Under the pieces are notes generated by a model. The model searched no databases. It saw only the letters and a program-made list of their open reading frames with translations, and was not told the DNA's origin. Position numbers and translations under genes: made by a program. DNA of 64,000 nt, from positions 3,782,001 to 3,846,000 of the forward strand of contig JASGIS010000001.1 of assembly GCA_047601745.1 (NCBI GenBank), in the 5' to 3' direction. Below are positions 9,224 through 18,797 of this stretch, piece after piece. Numbering within the stretch: the first letter of the stretch is position 1; the number at the start of each line of letters is the position of its first letter. Origin of the DNA: JAKPAM01 sp047601745. Its GTDB lineage: Bacteria; Pseudomonadota; Gammaproteobacteria; Burkholderiales; Burkholderiaceae_E.

Positions 9224-9619
9224 TCAGCCGTTCGCCAGCCGATTGAATTCGGCGACCGCCTGATCGTGCGACAGGCCGTCGATCCGCGAGCGCACCCATT
9301 TGGGCAGCGCACCGCGACCCTTCGGCACCCATTCGTCCGAACCATTGGGATTACGGTACTTGACCCCGATCGTGTACGGACGTTCCTTGCTGGCCCGGGG
9401 CGCTCCGCTGCTGCGTCGCGTCGGCGTGCGGCCGCGCGTCGGCACGAGCCGGGACAGCGCGTCGGCGCCTTCCTGCAGCGAGAATCCATTGGATTCGAGC
9501 GCGACCGTGAATTCCTTGACGATGCTATCAAGCTGGTTCGTGCGGTCGGCCTGGATTTCCTCTTGCAATTGCTTGAGCAGAGCGAGCTTTTCGGCGTATG
9601 TCCGTGGCGAATTCGCCAT
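9224..9619 (-). CDS. H-NS family nucleoid-associated protein
   Basis: 131 residues with the H-NS layout. A predicted coiled-coil oligomerisation region (YAEKLALLKQLQEEIQ) comes first, then a basic linker, then the C-terminal DNA-binding motif: KYRNPNGSDEW, KGRGALPKWV. The family binds curved AT-rich DNA and silences acquired genes. The start codon is preceded by AAAGGA at proper spacing. A long noncoding region upstream probably holds its promoter. Nothing shows a specific regulatory link to the flagellar genes. Confidence 0.85.
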   Translation of the reverse strand: MANSPRTYAEKLALLKQLQEEIQADRTNQLDSIVKEFTVALESNGFSLQEGADALSRLVPTRGRTPTRRSSGAPRASKERPYTIGVKYRNPNGSDEWVPKGRGALPKWVRSRIDGLSHDQAVAEFNRLANG

Positions 9620-10372
9620 GTTGATTCCTTTATCAATACTTTCAATGAGATATCCGCAGTCCCGGAGCGGGCGCCGTGCTTCCGGAGGCCGCCGCGAACC
9701 GGCAAAACGCCGGTCATGTCCGCAAAGGGATTCGAATCAGCGAGCGCCCATGGCCGATCCGCGCGTACGGCATTCCGGATCTCTCCGAATGACAGGGGAA
9801 CCAGGAAGTATTCGACGCGCGATCTTTGCAAGCAATCGATCGCGTAGAATTACCTGGCGCATACATTATGGGCGAGTCGAATTGATTGTTCAATCGGTTC
9901 TTTGAACGCAACCGGCAATGGCCGCGCCATTGGTCAGGCAATGACGCATCGAGGCATTGTCGAGGAGCGGCGGGGCGGCACGACGATCAGCAAGCCATCG
10001 GCAAAGGTGATCGGTAATTGGGGGATGATCCGGCGGTCGATTCGTCGGCGGATCGCCGACAGGCGATCAAGAGAGATGATCAAGGACAGGCGGTGATCCG
10101 TCCGGGGCGGTGGTAATGGGGGCCGGCGTCCAAACTGAATTACTTCCATCGGAAATCAGAATCCATAGGCGCTCGCCGGTCATTGCGCGTTTCGCCATTC
10201 ATTCGACGCGCATCGCATCCATTCGATACCCATTGCATCCATTCCGACGCGCATCGCATCCATTGATGCGGTTCGACGCAGTTCGATCCAGCTCGATGTC
10301 TGGCGGGCGCTCGGTCGAGCGCCCGCGCGCCGGATTCCCGTGCCGATTCGGGAATCCGTCTTCGGATCCGTT
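9620..10372 (+). other. 753-base noncoding region upstream of the H-NS-like gene
   Basis: No convincing gene is seen on either strand. It contains the leader of the H-NS-like gene, seven GATC tetramers between 9984 and 10098, and a pair of 20-base direct repeats at 10204-10264. Much of it, for example 9820-9900, is visibly richer in A+T than its surroundings. Confidence 0.6.
10204..10264 (+). repeat. 20-base direct repeat pair with 41-base period
   Basis: CGACGCGCATCGCATCCATT occurs at 10204-10223 and again at 10245-10264. A related CATTGCATCCATT lies between the copies. It sits in the noncoding region between the H-NS-like and FAH-family genes. Function unknown. Confidence 0.8.
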
Positions 10373-11062
10373 TCAGCCGATCCGGAAATCGATGCGGGCG
10401 ACGCCGTCGACGCCCCCGCTCAGCCGATCGCCCCGCTGGATCGCGGCGACGCCGGCCGGCGTGCCGGTGAAGATCAGGTCGCCGGGCGCCAGCGCCACCG
10501 ATCGCGACACGTGCTCGATGATCTCGGGTACCGGCCAGATCAGGTCCGCCAGATCACCCTGCTGGCGTCGTTGGCCATTGACGTCGAGCCAGATCGCACC
10601 GCGGGACGGATGGCCGATGCGGCTGGCCGGCAGCAGCGGGCTGCACGGCGCCGACGCATCGAAGGCCTTGCCCCATTCCCACGGCCGTCCGAGGTCCTTG
10701 GCCTGCGCCTGCAGATCGCGTCGCGTCAGGTCGACGCCGACTCCGTATCCCCACACGTGCTCGAGCGCCCGGTCGGCGTCGATGTCCGCGCCGCCCTGGC
10801 CGATCGCCACCACCAGCTCGATCTCGTGATGCAGGTCCGCCGTCAGCGGCGGATAGCGGACGTCGCCGTCGGCGGGCACGATCGCGTCGGCCGGCTTCAT
10901 GAAGAAGAACGGCGGTTCGCGATCGGGATCCTTGCCCATCTCGCGGGCATGGGCCGCATAGTTGCGTCCGACGCAGAACACGCGGCGGACCGCGAAGCGG
11001 GCGCTCGATCCGTCGACGGCGACGCTGGCCTGCGGCGGAGGGGGAAGGACGTACTCGGTCAT
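10373..11062 (-). CDS. Fumarylacetoacetate hydrolase (FAH) family protein
   Basis: 229 residues, the length of single-domain FAH enzymes such as fumarylpyruvate hydrolase. FCVGRNYAAHAREMG, PFFFMKPADAIV, the metal-site HHEIELVVAIG and GVGVDLTRRD, and TGTPAGV near the C-terminus are all family landmarks. These enzymes cleave the C-C bond of acylpyruvates using Mg/Mn. The exact substrate cannot be told. The VOC gene lies upstream on the same strand and may be cotranscribed (49-base gap). Confidence 0.88.
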   Translation of the reverse strand: MTEYVLPPPPQASVAVDGSSARFAVRRVFCVGRNYAAHAREMGKDPDREPPFFFMKPADAIVPADGDVRYPPLTADLHHEIELVVAIGQGGADIDADRALEHVWGYGVGVDLTRRDLQAQAKDLGRPWEWGKAFDASAPCSPLLPASRIGHPSRGAIWLDVNGQRRQQGDLADLIWPVPEIIEHVSRSVALAPGDLIFTGTPAGVAAIQRGDRLSGGVDGVARIDFRIG

Positions 11063-11111
11063 CGGTCGGTATCTCCGGGGTAAGGGGCGGGTGGCGGGGG
11101 CGGTGGTTCGC

Positions 11112-11624
11112 TTACTTGGCGAACAGCGAACCCAGGTCGTGGAAGGACTTCAATTCGAGCGCGTTGCCGGACGGGTCGAGGAAGAACATCGTCGCCTGTT
11201 CGCCGACCTGGCCCTTGAACCGCACGTGCGGCTCGATGACGAACGCGATGCCGGCCGCGCGCAGGCGTTCGGCCAGGTGCTCCCATTGCGCCATCGGCAG
11301 CACGGCGCCGAAATGGGGCACGGGAACGTGATCGCCGTCGACCGGATTGGTCTGGCGATGCGCGGCCATGCCGGCCACCTGTTCGGGGGCCCGGTGTGCG
11401 ACGATCTGGTGGCCGAAGAAGTTGAAGTCCACCCAGTCGGAGGCGCTGCGGCCTTCCGGGCATTGCAGCAGCTCGCCGTAGAACGCACGGGCCTCGCCCA
11501 GGTCGCGGACCGGGAACGCCAGGTGGAAGGGCGGCAGTGCCGGTGCGGCGCCGCCGCTCTCGTCGGTGTCGGTTCCGGCCGAGGCGGCGGTCGACGCGGT
11601 CGTGATGGGCGAGTTCGTGGGCAT
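11112..11624 (-). CDS. VOC-superfamily (glyoxalase/dioxygenase fold) protein
   Basis: About 170 residues. The VOC fold begins at FHLAFPVRDLGEARAFY (first metal-ligand His) and ends with FFLDPSGNALELKSF (Glu ligand near the C-terminus). The family includes glyoxalases and extradiol dioxygenases. The pairing with an FAH-family hydrolase hints at ring-cleavage or related catabolism, but the substrate is unknown. The start at 11624 has GGAAC before it. The frame stays open to 11825, but those extra residues look non-conserved. Confidence 0.75.
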   Translation of the reverse strand: MPTNSPITTASTAASAGTDTDESGGAAPALPPFHLAFPVRDLGEARAFYGELLQCPEGRSASDWVDFNFFGHQIVAHRAPEQVAGMAAHRQTNPVDGDHVPVPHFGAVLPMAQWEHLAERLRAAGIAFVIEPHVRFKGQVGEQATMFFLDPSGNALELKSFHDLGSLFAK

Positions 11625-11878
11625 GGCGGTTCCGTTGTCGTGTCGTCGGCACGCGTCATTGGTCATTTGGCCACGGCGGGCCGGGCAATCCTTGCGCAAC
11701 GACGGTATAGCTGTGCATGATGCCACCGAGCCGGCTTGAGCCAGGTAGGAAGATTTCGGGAGTAGGGCATGCTCGGACGTGCCGGGGGGCGGGGCGCAGG
11801 AGTACGGACGCATCGGCGGCCGCATGGACGGATCGATCGATGCGGTGATCGGGCGCCTGCGCGCGGTGGAGCGTCGGC

Positions 11879-12478
11879 ATGACGGCCGTCACGGCGCGGG
11901 TCGCCGTTCATCATTCGCCCGCCAGGGCCGGGCGCTCGTGGCGCCGATGGGGGTTCACGCTCGGCATGGTGCTGCTGGCCGCGTGCTCGCGCAGCGAAAC
12001 GCCGGTCGGGCAGATTCCGGCTTCGGCGCCGGCGCCGGCCGCCGACAACAGCAGCGCCGAATCGACGCTGAATACGTATTGGCAACTGCTCGACTGGTAC
12101 GGCGGGCGCTTCGTCGTCGGCCGCGTCCAGCCCGATCCCGATGGCATCTCCGTGCTGCGCGCCGCGCTGGCGCCGCTGGTCGACGCTTCGGTCGATCGCA
12201 GCTTCGGCGAGCGTCCGCCGTCCGGCCGGCGATTCAAGGGCGCGATCGTGTCGGTCGCGCCGGTGCCGGACAGCGAACCGAAGGCGGTCGACGTGCACGC
12301 CGAGCTGGCGCCGCTGGATAAGGGCGAGGCCTCGCTGACGCCGACGCCGGTCGAGTTGTTCGCCGGCGAGTCGTTCGGCGGGGCGATGCGCTACCGGCTG
12401 GTCCATCACGCCGACGGATGGCGGATCGTCGAGGTCTGGCGCGTCGATCCGAACACGACGCCGCACCGTCTGCGCTGA
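11879..12478 (+). CDS. Putative lipoprotein
   Basis: 199 residues. A basic start, a hydrophobic stretch (GFTLGMVLLAAC) and a lipobox LLAAC near residue 36 predict a lipidated envelope protein. The mature part has no recognised domain; its C-terminus (YRLVHHADGWRIVEVWRV) looks like an NTF2-like or DUF-type beta strand end. It ends 12 bases before the next start, so it may be cotranscribed with the kinase. Confidence 0.7.
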   Translation: MTAVTARVAVHHSPARAGRSWRRWGFTLGMVLLAACSRSETPVGQIPASAPAPAADNSSAESTLNTYWQLLDWYGGRFVVGRVQPDPDGISVLRAALAPLVDASVDRSFGERPPSGRRFKGAIVSVAPVPDSEPKAVDVHAELAPLDKGEASLTPTPVELFAGESFGGAMRYRLVHHADGWRIVEVWRVDPNTTPHRLR

Positions 12479-12489
12479 GCTTCGTGCCG

Positions 12490-14097
12490 ATGCCCGGTTC
12501 GATTTCGTCATCGTTCCGCGCTGCGTCCGGCGCGGACGCCGAGCCGCCCGCGCCGGGCGGTGCCGATCCGGACGTCGCGCTGCTCGGCCGCGCGTTCGTC
12601 GCCTGTCCGGTGCCGCTGGCGATCCTCGACGAGCGTCTGACGGTCGCCGCGGTCAATCCGGCGTTCTGCGCGCTAAGCGGCTTCGCGGCCGCCGACGTCG
12701 TCGGCCGGTGGCCGACGTGCATCGGCGGTGATTCGCAGCGGCAGGCCGATCTGCTGCGCGCGCGTTTCGAGGCGATGCTCGAGGAGCCGAGCGCGCGCGA
12801 CGATCTGCGCACGGTCGTGATCACCCGCAGCGGCCGGGCGGTGCCGGTCAGCCTGCAGAGCGCGCGGCTGCCCGGCGACGATGCGCGTCGGGCGTTCGTG
12901 CTGTCGCTGCACGAGCTGCCGGCGCGCGCCGGCGCCGAAGGGGGCGCGGAGTCCGGCGGTGCGTCGCGGAGCCGGTCGGCGGCGCCCGCCGGACCTGCCG
13001 TACCGGCCGCGCCGACGACGCCGATCGACGAATCGCTGCGCGCGGCGCTCGGCCGGACCGGCGACATGCTGGTGCTGCTCGGTCCGGCCGACGCCGCGGG
13101 CGCCGATTCCGGACGCCTTCGCGTGATCGACTGCAACGCGGCGGTCGAGACGCTGATGGGCGTCGAGCGGCGCGCGGTGATGGCGGCTTCCGGCGCGCTG
13201 CTGTCGCATCTGACGGAGGCGGCCCGCCAGCGCTTCCTGACCGCGCTGCGGCGGGCGCGCGGCGCGATGAACCCGGCCGCCGAGGCCGCGGCCGGTGCGC
13301 ACGGCCCGGGCGAGGTCGAGCTGACGGTCATCCACCCGCGCCGCGGCGAGCGGCTGGTCCGTTTGCGGCTGATGCCCGGCCCGGCGGGCAGCCAGCAGAC
13401 GCTGCTGGTCGGCGAGGACATCAGCGAACGGCGCGAGCGTGCCCGGCAGGCCGAAGCCGCCGCGCATTCGCAGCGCGACGTCCTGGTGCGCGAAGTGCAT
13501 CACCGGATCAAGAACAACCTGCAAGGGGTCGCCGGCTTGCTTCGACAGGTTGCCGATCGCCATCCGCAGCTCGCCTCGTCGCTGGACGACATCGCGGGCC
13601 AGGTCCAGGCCATCGCGCAGGTGCACGGCTTGCACGTGCACGACGACGGCCCTCCCTCGTTCGAGCAGATGATCGAATCCGTTTTCATGAACCTGGCGCG
13701 CAATTTCGGCGAACCGATCGCGATCGACGCGCCGTCGTCCGCGGTCTGGCGGCTGCCCGAATCCGAGGCCGTGCCGATCGCGCTGATCATCAACGAGCTC
13801 GGCACCAACGCGATCAAGCACAACCGCCCCGATGGCCGCGTGACCGTTCGCTGGCGAGCCGACGACGAATCCGTGCAGGTCGAGGTCGGCAACCAGGGCG
13901 TGCTGCCGGCGGGTTTCGACTTCGCGCGCCAGGCCGGCGGCGGCAGCGGCCTGGGCCTGGTCAAGGCGATGCTGCCTCGTCGCGGCGCCGACCTGACGCT
14001 CGAAACCCGCGGCGACCGCGTGGTGGCACGGCTGCTGCTACGGCGTCCCGTTCTGACCCGCATCGACGGACCCGACAGCGCGGAGGCCTCGCGATGA
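12490..14097 (+). CDS. PAS-containing HisKA_2-type sensor histidine kinase
   Basis: 535 residues. A PAS domain spans about residues 30-150 (ILDERLTVAAVNPAFCALSG), with a second PAS-like region about 185-310. The HisKA_2 phosphoacceptor motif HHRIKNNLQ has its His near residue 338, and the ATPase part includes INELGTNAIKH (N box) and GSGLGLV (G box). No membrane segment is seen, so the sensor is probably cytoplasmic. Its stop overlaps the start of the ANTAR regulator (ATGA), which marks the pair as partners. The start at 12490 follows the lipoprotein stop; GTG at 12484 is an alternative. Confidence 0.88.
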   Translation: MPGSISSSFRAASGADAEPPAPGGADPDVALLGRAFVACPVPLAILDERLTVAAVNPAFCALSGFAAADVVGRWPTCIGGDSQRQADLLRARFEAMLEEPSARDDLRTVVITRSGRAVPVSLQSARLPGDDARRAFVLSLHELPARAGAEGGAESGGASRSRSAAPAGPAVPAAPTTPIDESLRAALGRTGDMLVLLGPADAAGADSGRLRVIDCNAAVETLMGVERRAVMAASGALLSHLTEAARQRFLTALRRARGAMNPAAEAAAGAHGPGEVELTVIHPRRGERLVRLRLMPGPAGSQQTLLVGEDISERRERARQAEAAAHSQRDVLVREVHHRIKNNLQGVAGLLRQVADRHPQLASSLDDIAGQVQAIAQVHGLHVHDDGPPSFEQMIESVFMNLARNFGEPIAIDAPSSAVWRLPESEAVPIALIINELGTNAIKHNRPDGRVTVRWRADDESVQVEVGNQGVLPAGFDFARQAGGGSGLGLVKAMLPRRGADLTLETRGDRVVARLLLRRPVLTRIDGPDSAEASR

Positions 14098-14726
14098 CGC
14101 ACCCCCCCTACACGATCCTGCTGTGCGACGACGATCGCTTGATCCTCGCGACGCTGTCCAGCGCGCTGCAATCGGCCGGCTACCACGTGATCGAGGCCGA
14201 CAACGGCGACGACGCGATCCTGCTGGCGCGCCAGCACCGGCCCGATCTGGCGATGCTCGACATGCGGATGAACGGCAAGTCCGGTCTGGACGTGGCCGCT
14301 TATCTGCGCGACTACGTCGGCACGCCGTTCCTGTTCCTGTCGGCGTTCGGCGACGACCGGACGATGACGCAGGCCCGGGCGTTCGGCGCGCTCGAGTTCC
14401 TGGTCAAGCCGATCGATACGCATCGGGTCGTCACCGTCGTCGGCCAGGTGCTCGATACGCTGGCGGGCGTACGGCCGCAGATGGCCGGCGGCGAATTGCC
14501 GCTGACCCGGGCCGACATCGCGCCGCCCGCATCGTGGAGCCGCGAACTGTCGCTGGCGGTCGGTATCCTGATGGCCCGGCAGAGCCTGACCGAGGAGGCG
14601 GCGGTGCTGCGTCTGATGACGCTGTCGCGCGCCAGCGGCCAGCCGTTGGACGTGGTCGCCGCCGACGTCGTCGAGCGGCTGCAGCGGGTCAACGCCACGA
14701 AAACGGACGGCGTGCCCGGCACCTGA
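14094..14726 (+). CDS. REC-ANTAR response regulator (RNA-binding antiterminator type)
   Basis: 210 residues. The receiver domain has ILLCDDD, the phosphoacceptor Asp in AMLDMRM and the conserved Lys in LVKPID. The C-terminal ANTAR domain spans about residues 145-195 (ELSLAVGILMARQSLTEEAA). ANTAR proteins bind paired RNA hairpins and prevent transcription termination. HisKA_2 kinases are the usual partners, as here. The RNA target was not identified in this window. Confidence 0.88.
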   Translation: MTHPPYTILLCDDDRLILATLSSALQSAGYHVIEADNGDDAILLARQHRPDLAMLDMRMNGKSGLDVAAYLRDYVGTPFLFLSAFGDDRTMTQARAFGALEFLVKPIDTHRVVTVVGQVLDTLAGVRPQMAGGELPLTRADIAPPASWSRELSLAVGILMARQSLTEEAAVLRLMTLSRASGQPLDVVAADVVERLQRVNATKTDGVPGT

Positions 14727-14904
14727 ATCGGCGGGGTGTGTTCGCGGGACGACCGTAGAACCGCCGTTAACCGCATTTCACCGGTTGGCCCTGCATCAGC
14801 GACGCGGATTCGATACGCTGACGGGGTCGACCATGCGAAGACGAAATTTCTGACGACCTTCTGACGAAGCTGCTCGCTGAACCTGTGAACGAATCGCTCG
14901 CGCC

Positions 14905-17145
14905 ATGACGACCGCCGTGCCATCGGGAGCCCGGGTCCTGCTCATCGACGATGATCCGGTCTGGCGCTTGTTGACCGCCAGTGCGCTGCACGAGCGGGGC
15001 TTCGAGGTCCACGACCTGGATTCGGCCGCCGACGTCGCCGCCCAGGTCGACGCCTGCGCGCCCGACGTGGTGATCGTCGACGCGGCGATGCCGGGCGTCG
15101 ACGGGCTCGCGGCGTGCCGGGTGCTGCGTCGGCATCCGCGTCACATGGGCTTGCCGATCCTGGTGATGACCGGGCCGGACGACGAGCAGGCGATCGATGC
15201 CGCGTACCAGGCCGGCGCGTCCGACTTCTTCGTCAAGTCGACGCACTGGGCGCTGCTCGGCGAACGCCTGCGGCATTTGATCGGCGTGGTCCGTCCGCAG
15301 CAGCGCGCCGCTTCGGCGGCCGCACCCGAACACGGCGCGACGGGCGGGGGCCTGGCACGCGATCCGCTGGCGGCCAGCGTCGACGTGAGCTTCGACATCG
15401 CCGGCCAGCGCTTCGTCGGCGCGGCCGGCGCGTTCGCCGGATTCGGTCTGCGTCCCGAGGCGACCGAGATGAGCCTCGGCGTGTTGCGCGGGCGCATGCA
15501 GCCGACGCAGTTCGACCGGTTCCGGACCCAGTTGCGGCAGGCGATCGACGCGCGCCAGCCGTTCTCGTTCGAATTGATCGCGCGGCCGACGTCGCGCCAG
15601 TACCGGATCATCCGGTTCGAACTGGTCGAGGCGCCGGTCGCCGCGGCGGGCTCGATCGGCGACGGGCCGCTGGTCGAAGGGCTGCTGCGCGGCACGCTGA
15701 CCGACATCACGCACACCTGGGAGGCGCAGGCGCAGATCCGGCGGCTGGCCGATTGCGATCCGCTGACCGGCCTGGCCAGCCGCGCGCAGTTCCTGGCCGC
15801 GGGCGCGCAGGTGATCCAGTCGGCGCGACGGCGCCAGAGCCAGCGGCATGCCGCGGTCGTCGTCGTGAACATCGACCGCTTCGCCGATGTCAACGAACGC
15901 TATGGCCAGTCGTCGGGCGACGAGCTGCTGTGCCTGATCGCGGCCCGCCTGGCCGACGTCTGCCTGCCGGCCGACGCCGAGCCCGGCCAGGGATTCACCG
16001 GCGAGCGCCAGCCGATCCTGTCGCGGCTGGCCGCCGACTGCTTCGCGATCATGTTTCCGGCGGTCGACGGCTCGGAGCAACTGTCGCCGCTGATCGAGCA
16101 ACTGCACGAGGCCATCGGCCGGACCTTCGCGCTGGCTGCCGGCCCGTGCACGATCACCGCGTCGATCGGCGCGGCGATGTATCCGGAGCACGGCAACGAT
16201 GCCGGGCTGCTGCTGTCGCGCGCGGACCGGGCGATGTCGGCGGCCAAGTCCGCCGAGTCCAACGGCTTCCGGTGGTACTCGGTCAGCCTCGACCACGAAG
16301 GCCGCTCGCGCATCGCGCTGGCCAGCGAACTGAGCCGCGCGATCGATGGGCGCGAACTCGAACTGCACTACCAGCCGATCGTCGACGTCGCGCGGCGGCG
16401 CCTGTACGGCGCCGAGGCGCTGATGCGCTGGCGAAAGCCCGGCGGATTGCTGCATCCGATGTCGTTCATTCCGCTGGCCGAAGAGACCGGGCTGATCATT
16501 CCGATGGGCGAGTGGGCGATCGGCGAGGCGTCCCGGCAGATGGCGGCATGGATCGCGGCCGAACAGCGCCTGCGACGGATGGCCGTCAATCTGCCGAGCG
16601 GGCATTTCGAGCGCCGGACGCTGCTGGGCGTGGTCGTCGACGCAATCCAGGGTAACGGTCTGCCGCCCGGCATGCTCGAGCTGGAACTGACCGAGACCGC
16701 GCTGGTGCGCGACATCGATCGCACGCTGCCGCGCTTCCAGGCCCTGTGCGAGGCCGGCGCGGCGATCGCGATCGACGATTTCGGCACCGGCTACGCGAAC
16801 CTGACCTATCTGGCGCGGCTGCCGGTCGACAAGCTCAAGATCGACGGATCGTTCGTGCAGGCGATGATCGATTCGCCGCAGGCCGCGACGATCGTCCGCG
16901 CGATCGTCGGCCTGGGCACGAGCCTGAACATGAAGGTGGTGGCCGAGGGCGTCGAGACCGAAGCCCAGGCCGCCGCGCTGTTCGACATGGGATGCACGCT
17001 GATGCAGGGCTACCTGTTCGCCCGGCCGGTCGCCGGCGACGAGTTCGTCGATGTCGGCGCGCGCGCGCTGGCCGCCGTCGATGCGGTGCGGGCGAGGGTG
17101 TCGGAGGCCGGGGCTGCCGCACGGCGGGCCGGAGCGCCTACTTGA
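14905..17145 (+). CDS. REC-GGDEF-EAL protein, probable c-di-GMP phosphodiesterase
   Basis: 746 residues. An N-terminal receiver (VLLIDDDPVW, Asp in VIVDAAMPG, Lys in FVKST) is followed by a PAS-like segment, a GGDEF-fold domain whose signature is degenerate (SSGDEL), and an EAL domain. The EAL domain keeps GAEALMRW and IDDFGTGYANL, so it is probably catalytic, hydrolysing c-di-GMP, while the GGDEF part has lost cyclase activity. Phosphorylation of the receiver likely sets activity. Its stop overlaps the TTG start of the next gene, an apparently active diguanylate cyclase. Confidence 0.9.
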   Translation: MTTAVPSGARVLLIDDDPVWRLLTASALHERGFEVHDLDSAADVAAQVDACAPDVVIVDAAMPGVDGLAACRVLRRHPRHMGLPILVMTGPDDEQAIDAAYQAGASDFFVKSTHWALLGERLRHLIGVVRPQQRAASAAAPEHGATGGGLARDPLAASVDVSFDIAGQRFVGAAGAFAGFGLRPEATEMSLGVLRGRMQPTQFDRFRTQLRQAIDARQPFSFELIARPTSRQYRIIRFELVEAPVAAAGSIGDGPLVEGLLRGTLTDITHTWEAQAQIRRLADCDPLTGLASRAQFLAAGAQVIQSARRRQSQRHAAVVVVNIDRFADVNERYGQSSGDELLCLIAARLADVCLPADAEPGQGFTGERQPILSRLAADCFAIMFPAVDGSEQLSPLIEQLHEAIGRTFALAAGPCTITASIGAAMYPEHGNDAGLLLSRADRAMSAAKSAESNGFRWYSVSLDHEGRSRIALASELSRAIDGRELELHYQPIVDVARRRLYGAEALMRWRKPGGLLHPMSFIPLAEETGLIIPMGEWAIGEASRQMAAWIAAEQRLRRMAVNLPSGHFERRTLLGVVVDAIQGNGLPPGMLELELTETALVRDIDRTLPRFQALCEAGAAIAIDDFGTGYANLTYLARLPVDKLKIDGSFVQAMIDSPQAATIVRAIVGLGTSLNMKVVAEGVETEAQAAALFDMGCTLMQGYLFARPVAGDEFVDVGARALAAVDAVRARVSEAGAAARRAGAPT

Positions 17146-18797
17146 CGACCAGCACTCACCAGGACGACGCGACCGGGATCGCGGCGCTGGCCAAGGCCGC
17201 GTTGCGCCTGCTCGCCGAACGGCGCCAGTTGCCGACGCCCGAAAACTACGAGCAGGCCTGGCGCCGGGTATCCGGCGATGCGCGCTGCGCCGAGCCGGAC
17301 GCGCAGCCGGGCCGGTGCGCGAGCGGCAGCGCGGCGCCGTCGTGGTTCATCGACGGGCTGCTGAGCCAGCTCGTCGACCTGCGCCTGCTGCCTCCGACAC
17401 AGGCCGGCGCCGTGCGGCAGGCGATCGGGTCCGACTGGATGCTGGCCGGTCAGCGGCTCAACGAGGCGCTGGCCGATCGTGCGTCGATGAGCTGGGGGCC
17501 GCTGATCGCGCAACTGCAGAACGGTCTCGCGACCTTGAACCGCGGCTGGACCGCGGCCCGCAAGCGCGACGCCGTCATGCGGATCGTCGAAGCGGCCGGC
17601 AAGCGTGACGACGTGCTGCATTCGCGCTTGCACGCGTTGCTCGAAAGCTGGCGGAACGAGCCGGTCGTCGACTCCGTCGCTGGTGCGGCCGATGCCGGGG
17701 GATCGGTGGCTTCGGTCGTTCCCGCCGCTTCGTCCACGTCGGGCGCGGGCGACGGAGCGGCGGCGCCCGACGTCGGCGCCGATGCCGGCTACCCGGACCG
17801 CGAAGAGCGGCTGGTCGCCGAGATGTCGGCGCTGCTGGCCACGCTGTGCGACAACCTCGACGGCATGACCGAGCAGACGAGCTGGATGCGCGGCCAGGTC
17901 GACGTGCTGCGCGATTCGCTGCGCCATCCCGGGGATCGGCGGCGCCTGGGCGAGATCCGCCGCAACATCGCGCACAACGCCGACGCGCAGCGGCGGCTGC
18001 AGGCGGCCCGGCGCGATTCGATCGACGAGGTCAAGCGGATGATGTCGGCGTGGATCGGATCGGTCGGCGCGCTGTCGAATTCGACGGGCGCGTTCGGCGA
18101 CCGCATCGATGCGCACGTCGAGTCGATCTCCGGCGTCGAATCGGTCGACGAGCTGAACGATACCGTTCGCGCGCTGCTCGAGGACACGCAGGCGATGTCG
18201 CGCGAGATCCAGATGTCGCACGACGAGATGGCGGCGATGCGCTCGCGCGCGCTGCTGCTCGAAAGCAAGATCTCGCGGCTCGAGGAGGAACTGGCCAACG
18301 CGAGCACGCAGATCATCACCGATCACCTGACCAGCACGATGAACCGGCGCGGCCTCGAGCAGGCTTTCGGCGGCGCCCAGTCGCGTGCGGCCGAGTTCCA
18401 CGCGCCGCTGGCGCTGGCGGTGCTGGACGTCGACGACTTCAAGCGCGTCAACGATACGCTCGGCCATAAGGGCGGCGACGACGCGCTGCGGCAACTCGTG
18501 CGGATCTTCAAGCTCAAGCTGCGCGCGTCCGACGCGGTCGCCCGTTTCGGCGGCGAGGAGTTCGTGCTGCTGCTGCCCGACCTGAACGTGGACGACGCGG
18601 TCGCGCACATGGTGCGGCTGCAGCGCGAGGTCACCTCGCACGTGTTCATGTCCGACGAGAAGCGGATCTTCATCACGTTCTCGGCCGGCGTCACGCTGGT
18701 AGGTCCGTCGGACACGCTGACCGGCGCGGTCGAGCGGGCCGACCAGGCGATGTACGCGGCCAAGCGGGCCGGCAAGAACTGCGTCCGCTCGATTTGA
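17142..18797 (+). CDS. GGDEF diguanylate cyclase
   Basis: 551 residues. The start is set at TTG 17142, overlapping the upstream stop (TTGA); there is no closer ATG before the conserved N-terminus ALRLLAERRQLPTPENYEQAW. That segment is a known N-terminal module of soluble proteobacterial cyclases. A long helical region with coiled-coil character (about 230-380) precedes the GGDEF domain, which has intact GGEEF and, five residues upstream, an RASD product-inhibition I-site. It makes c-di-GMP. Overlap with the phosphodiesterase gene suggests balanced synthesis and breakdown near the motility genes. Confidence 0.9.
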   Translation: MTTSTHQDDATGIAALAKAALRLLAERRQLPTPENYEQAWRRVSGDARCAEPDAQPGRCASGSAAPSWFIDGLLSQLVDLRLLPPTQAGAVRQAIGSDWMLAGQRLNEALADRASMSWGPLIAQLQNGLATLNRGWTAARKRDAVMRIVEAAGKRDDVLHSRLHALLESWRNEPVVDSVAGAADAGGSVASVVPAASSTSGAGDGAAAPDVGADAGYPDREERLVAEMSALLATLCDNLDGMTEQTSWMRGQVDVLRDSLRHPGDRRRLGEIRRNIAHNADAQRRLQAARRDSIDEVKRMMSAWIGSVGALSNSTGAFGDRIDAHVESISGVESVDELNDTVRALLEDTQAMSREIQMSHDEMAAMRSRALLLESKISRLEEELANASTQIITDHLTSTMNRRGLEQAFGGAQSRAAEFHAPLALAVLDVDDFKRVNDTLGHKGGDDALRQLVRIFKLKLRASDAVARFGGEEFVLLLPDLNVDDAVAHMVRLQREVTSHVFMSDEKRIFITFSAGVTLVGPSDTLTGAVERADQAMYAAKRAGKNCVRSI

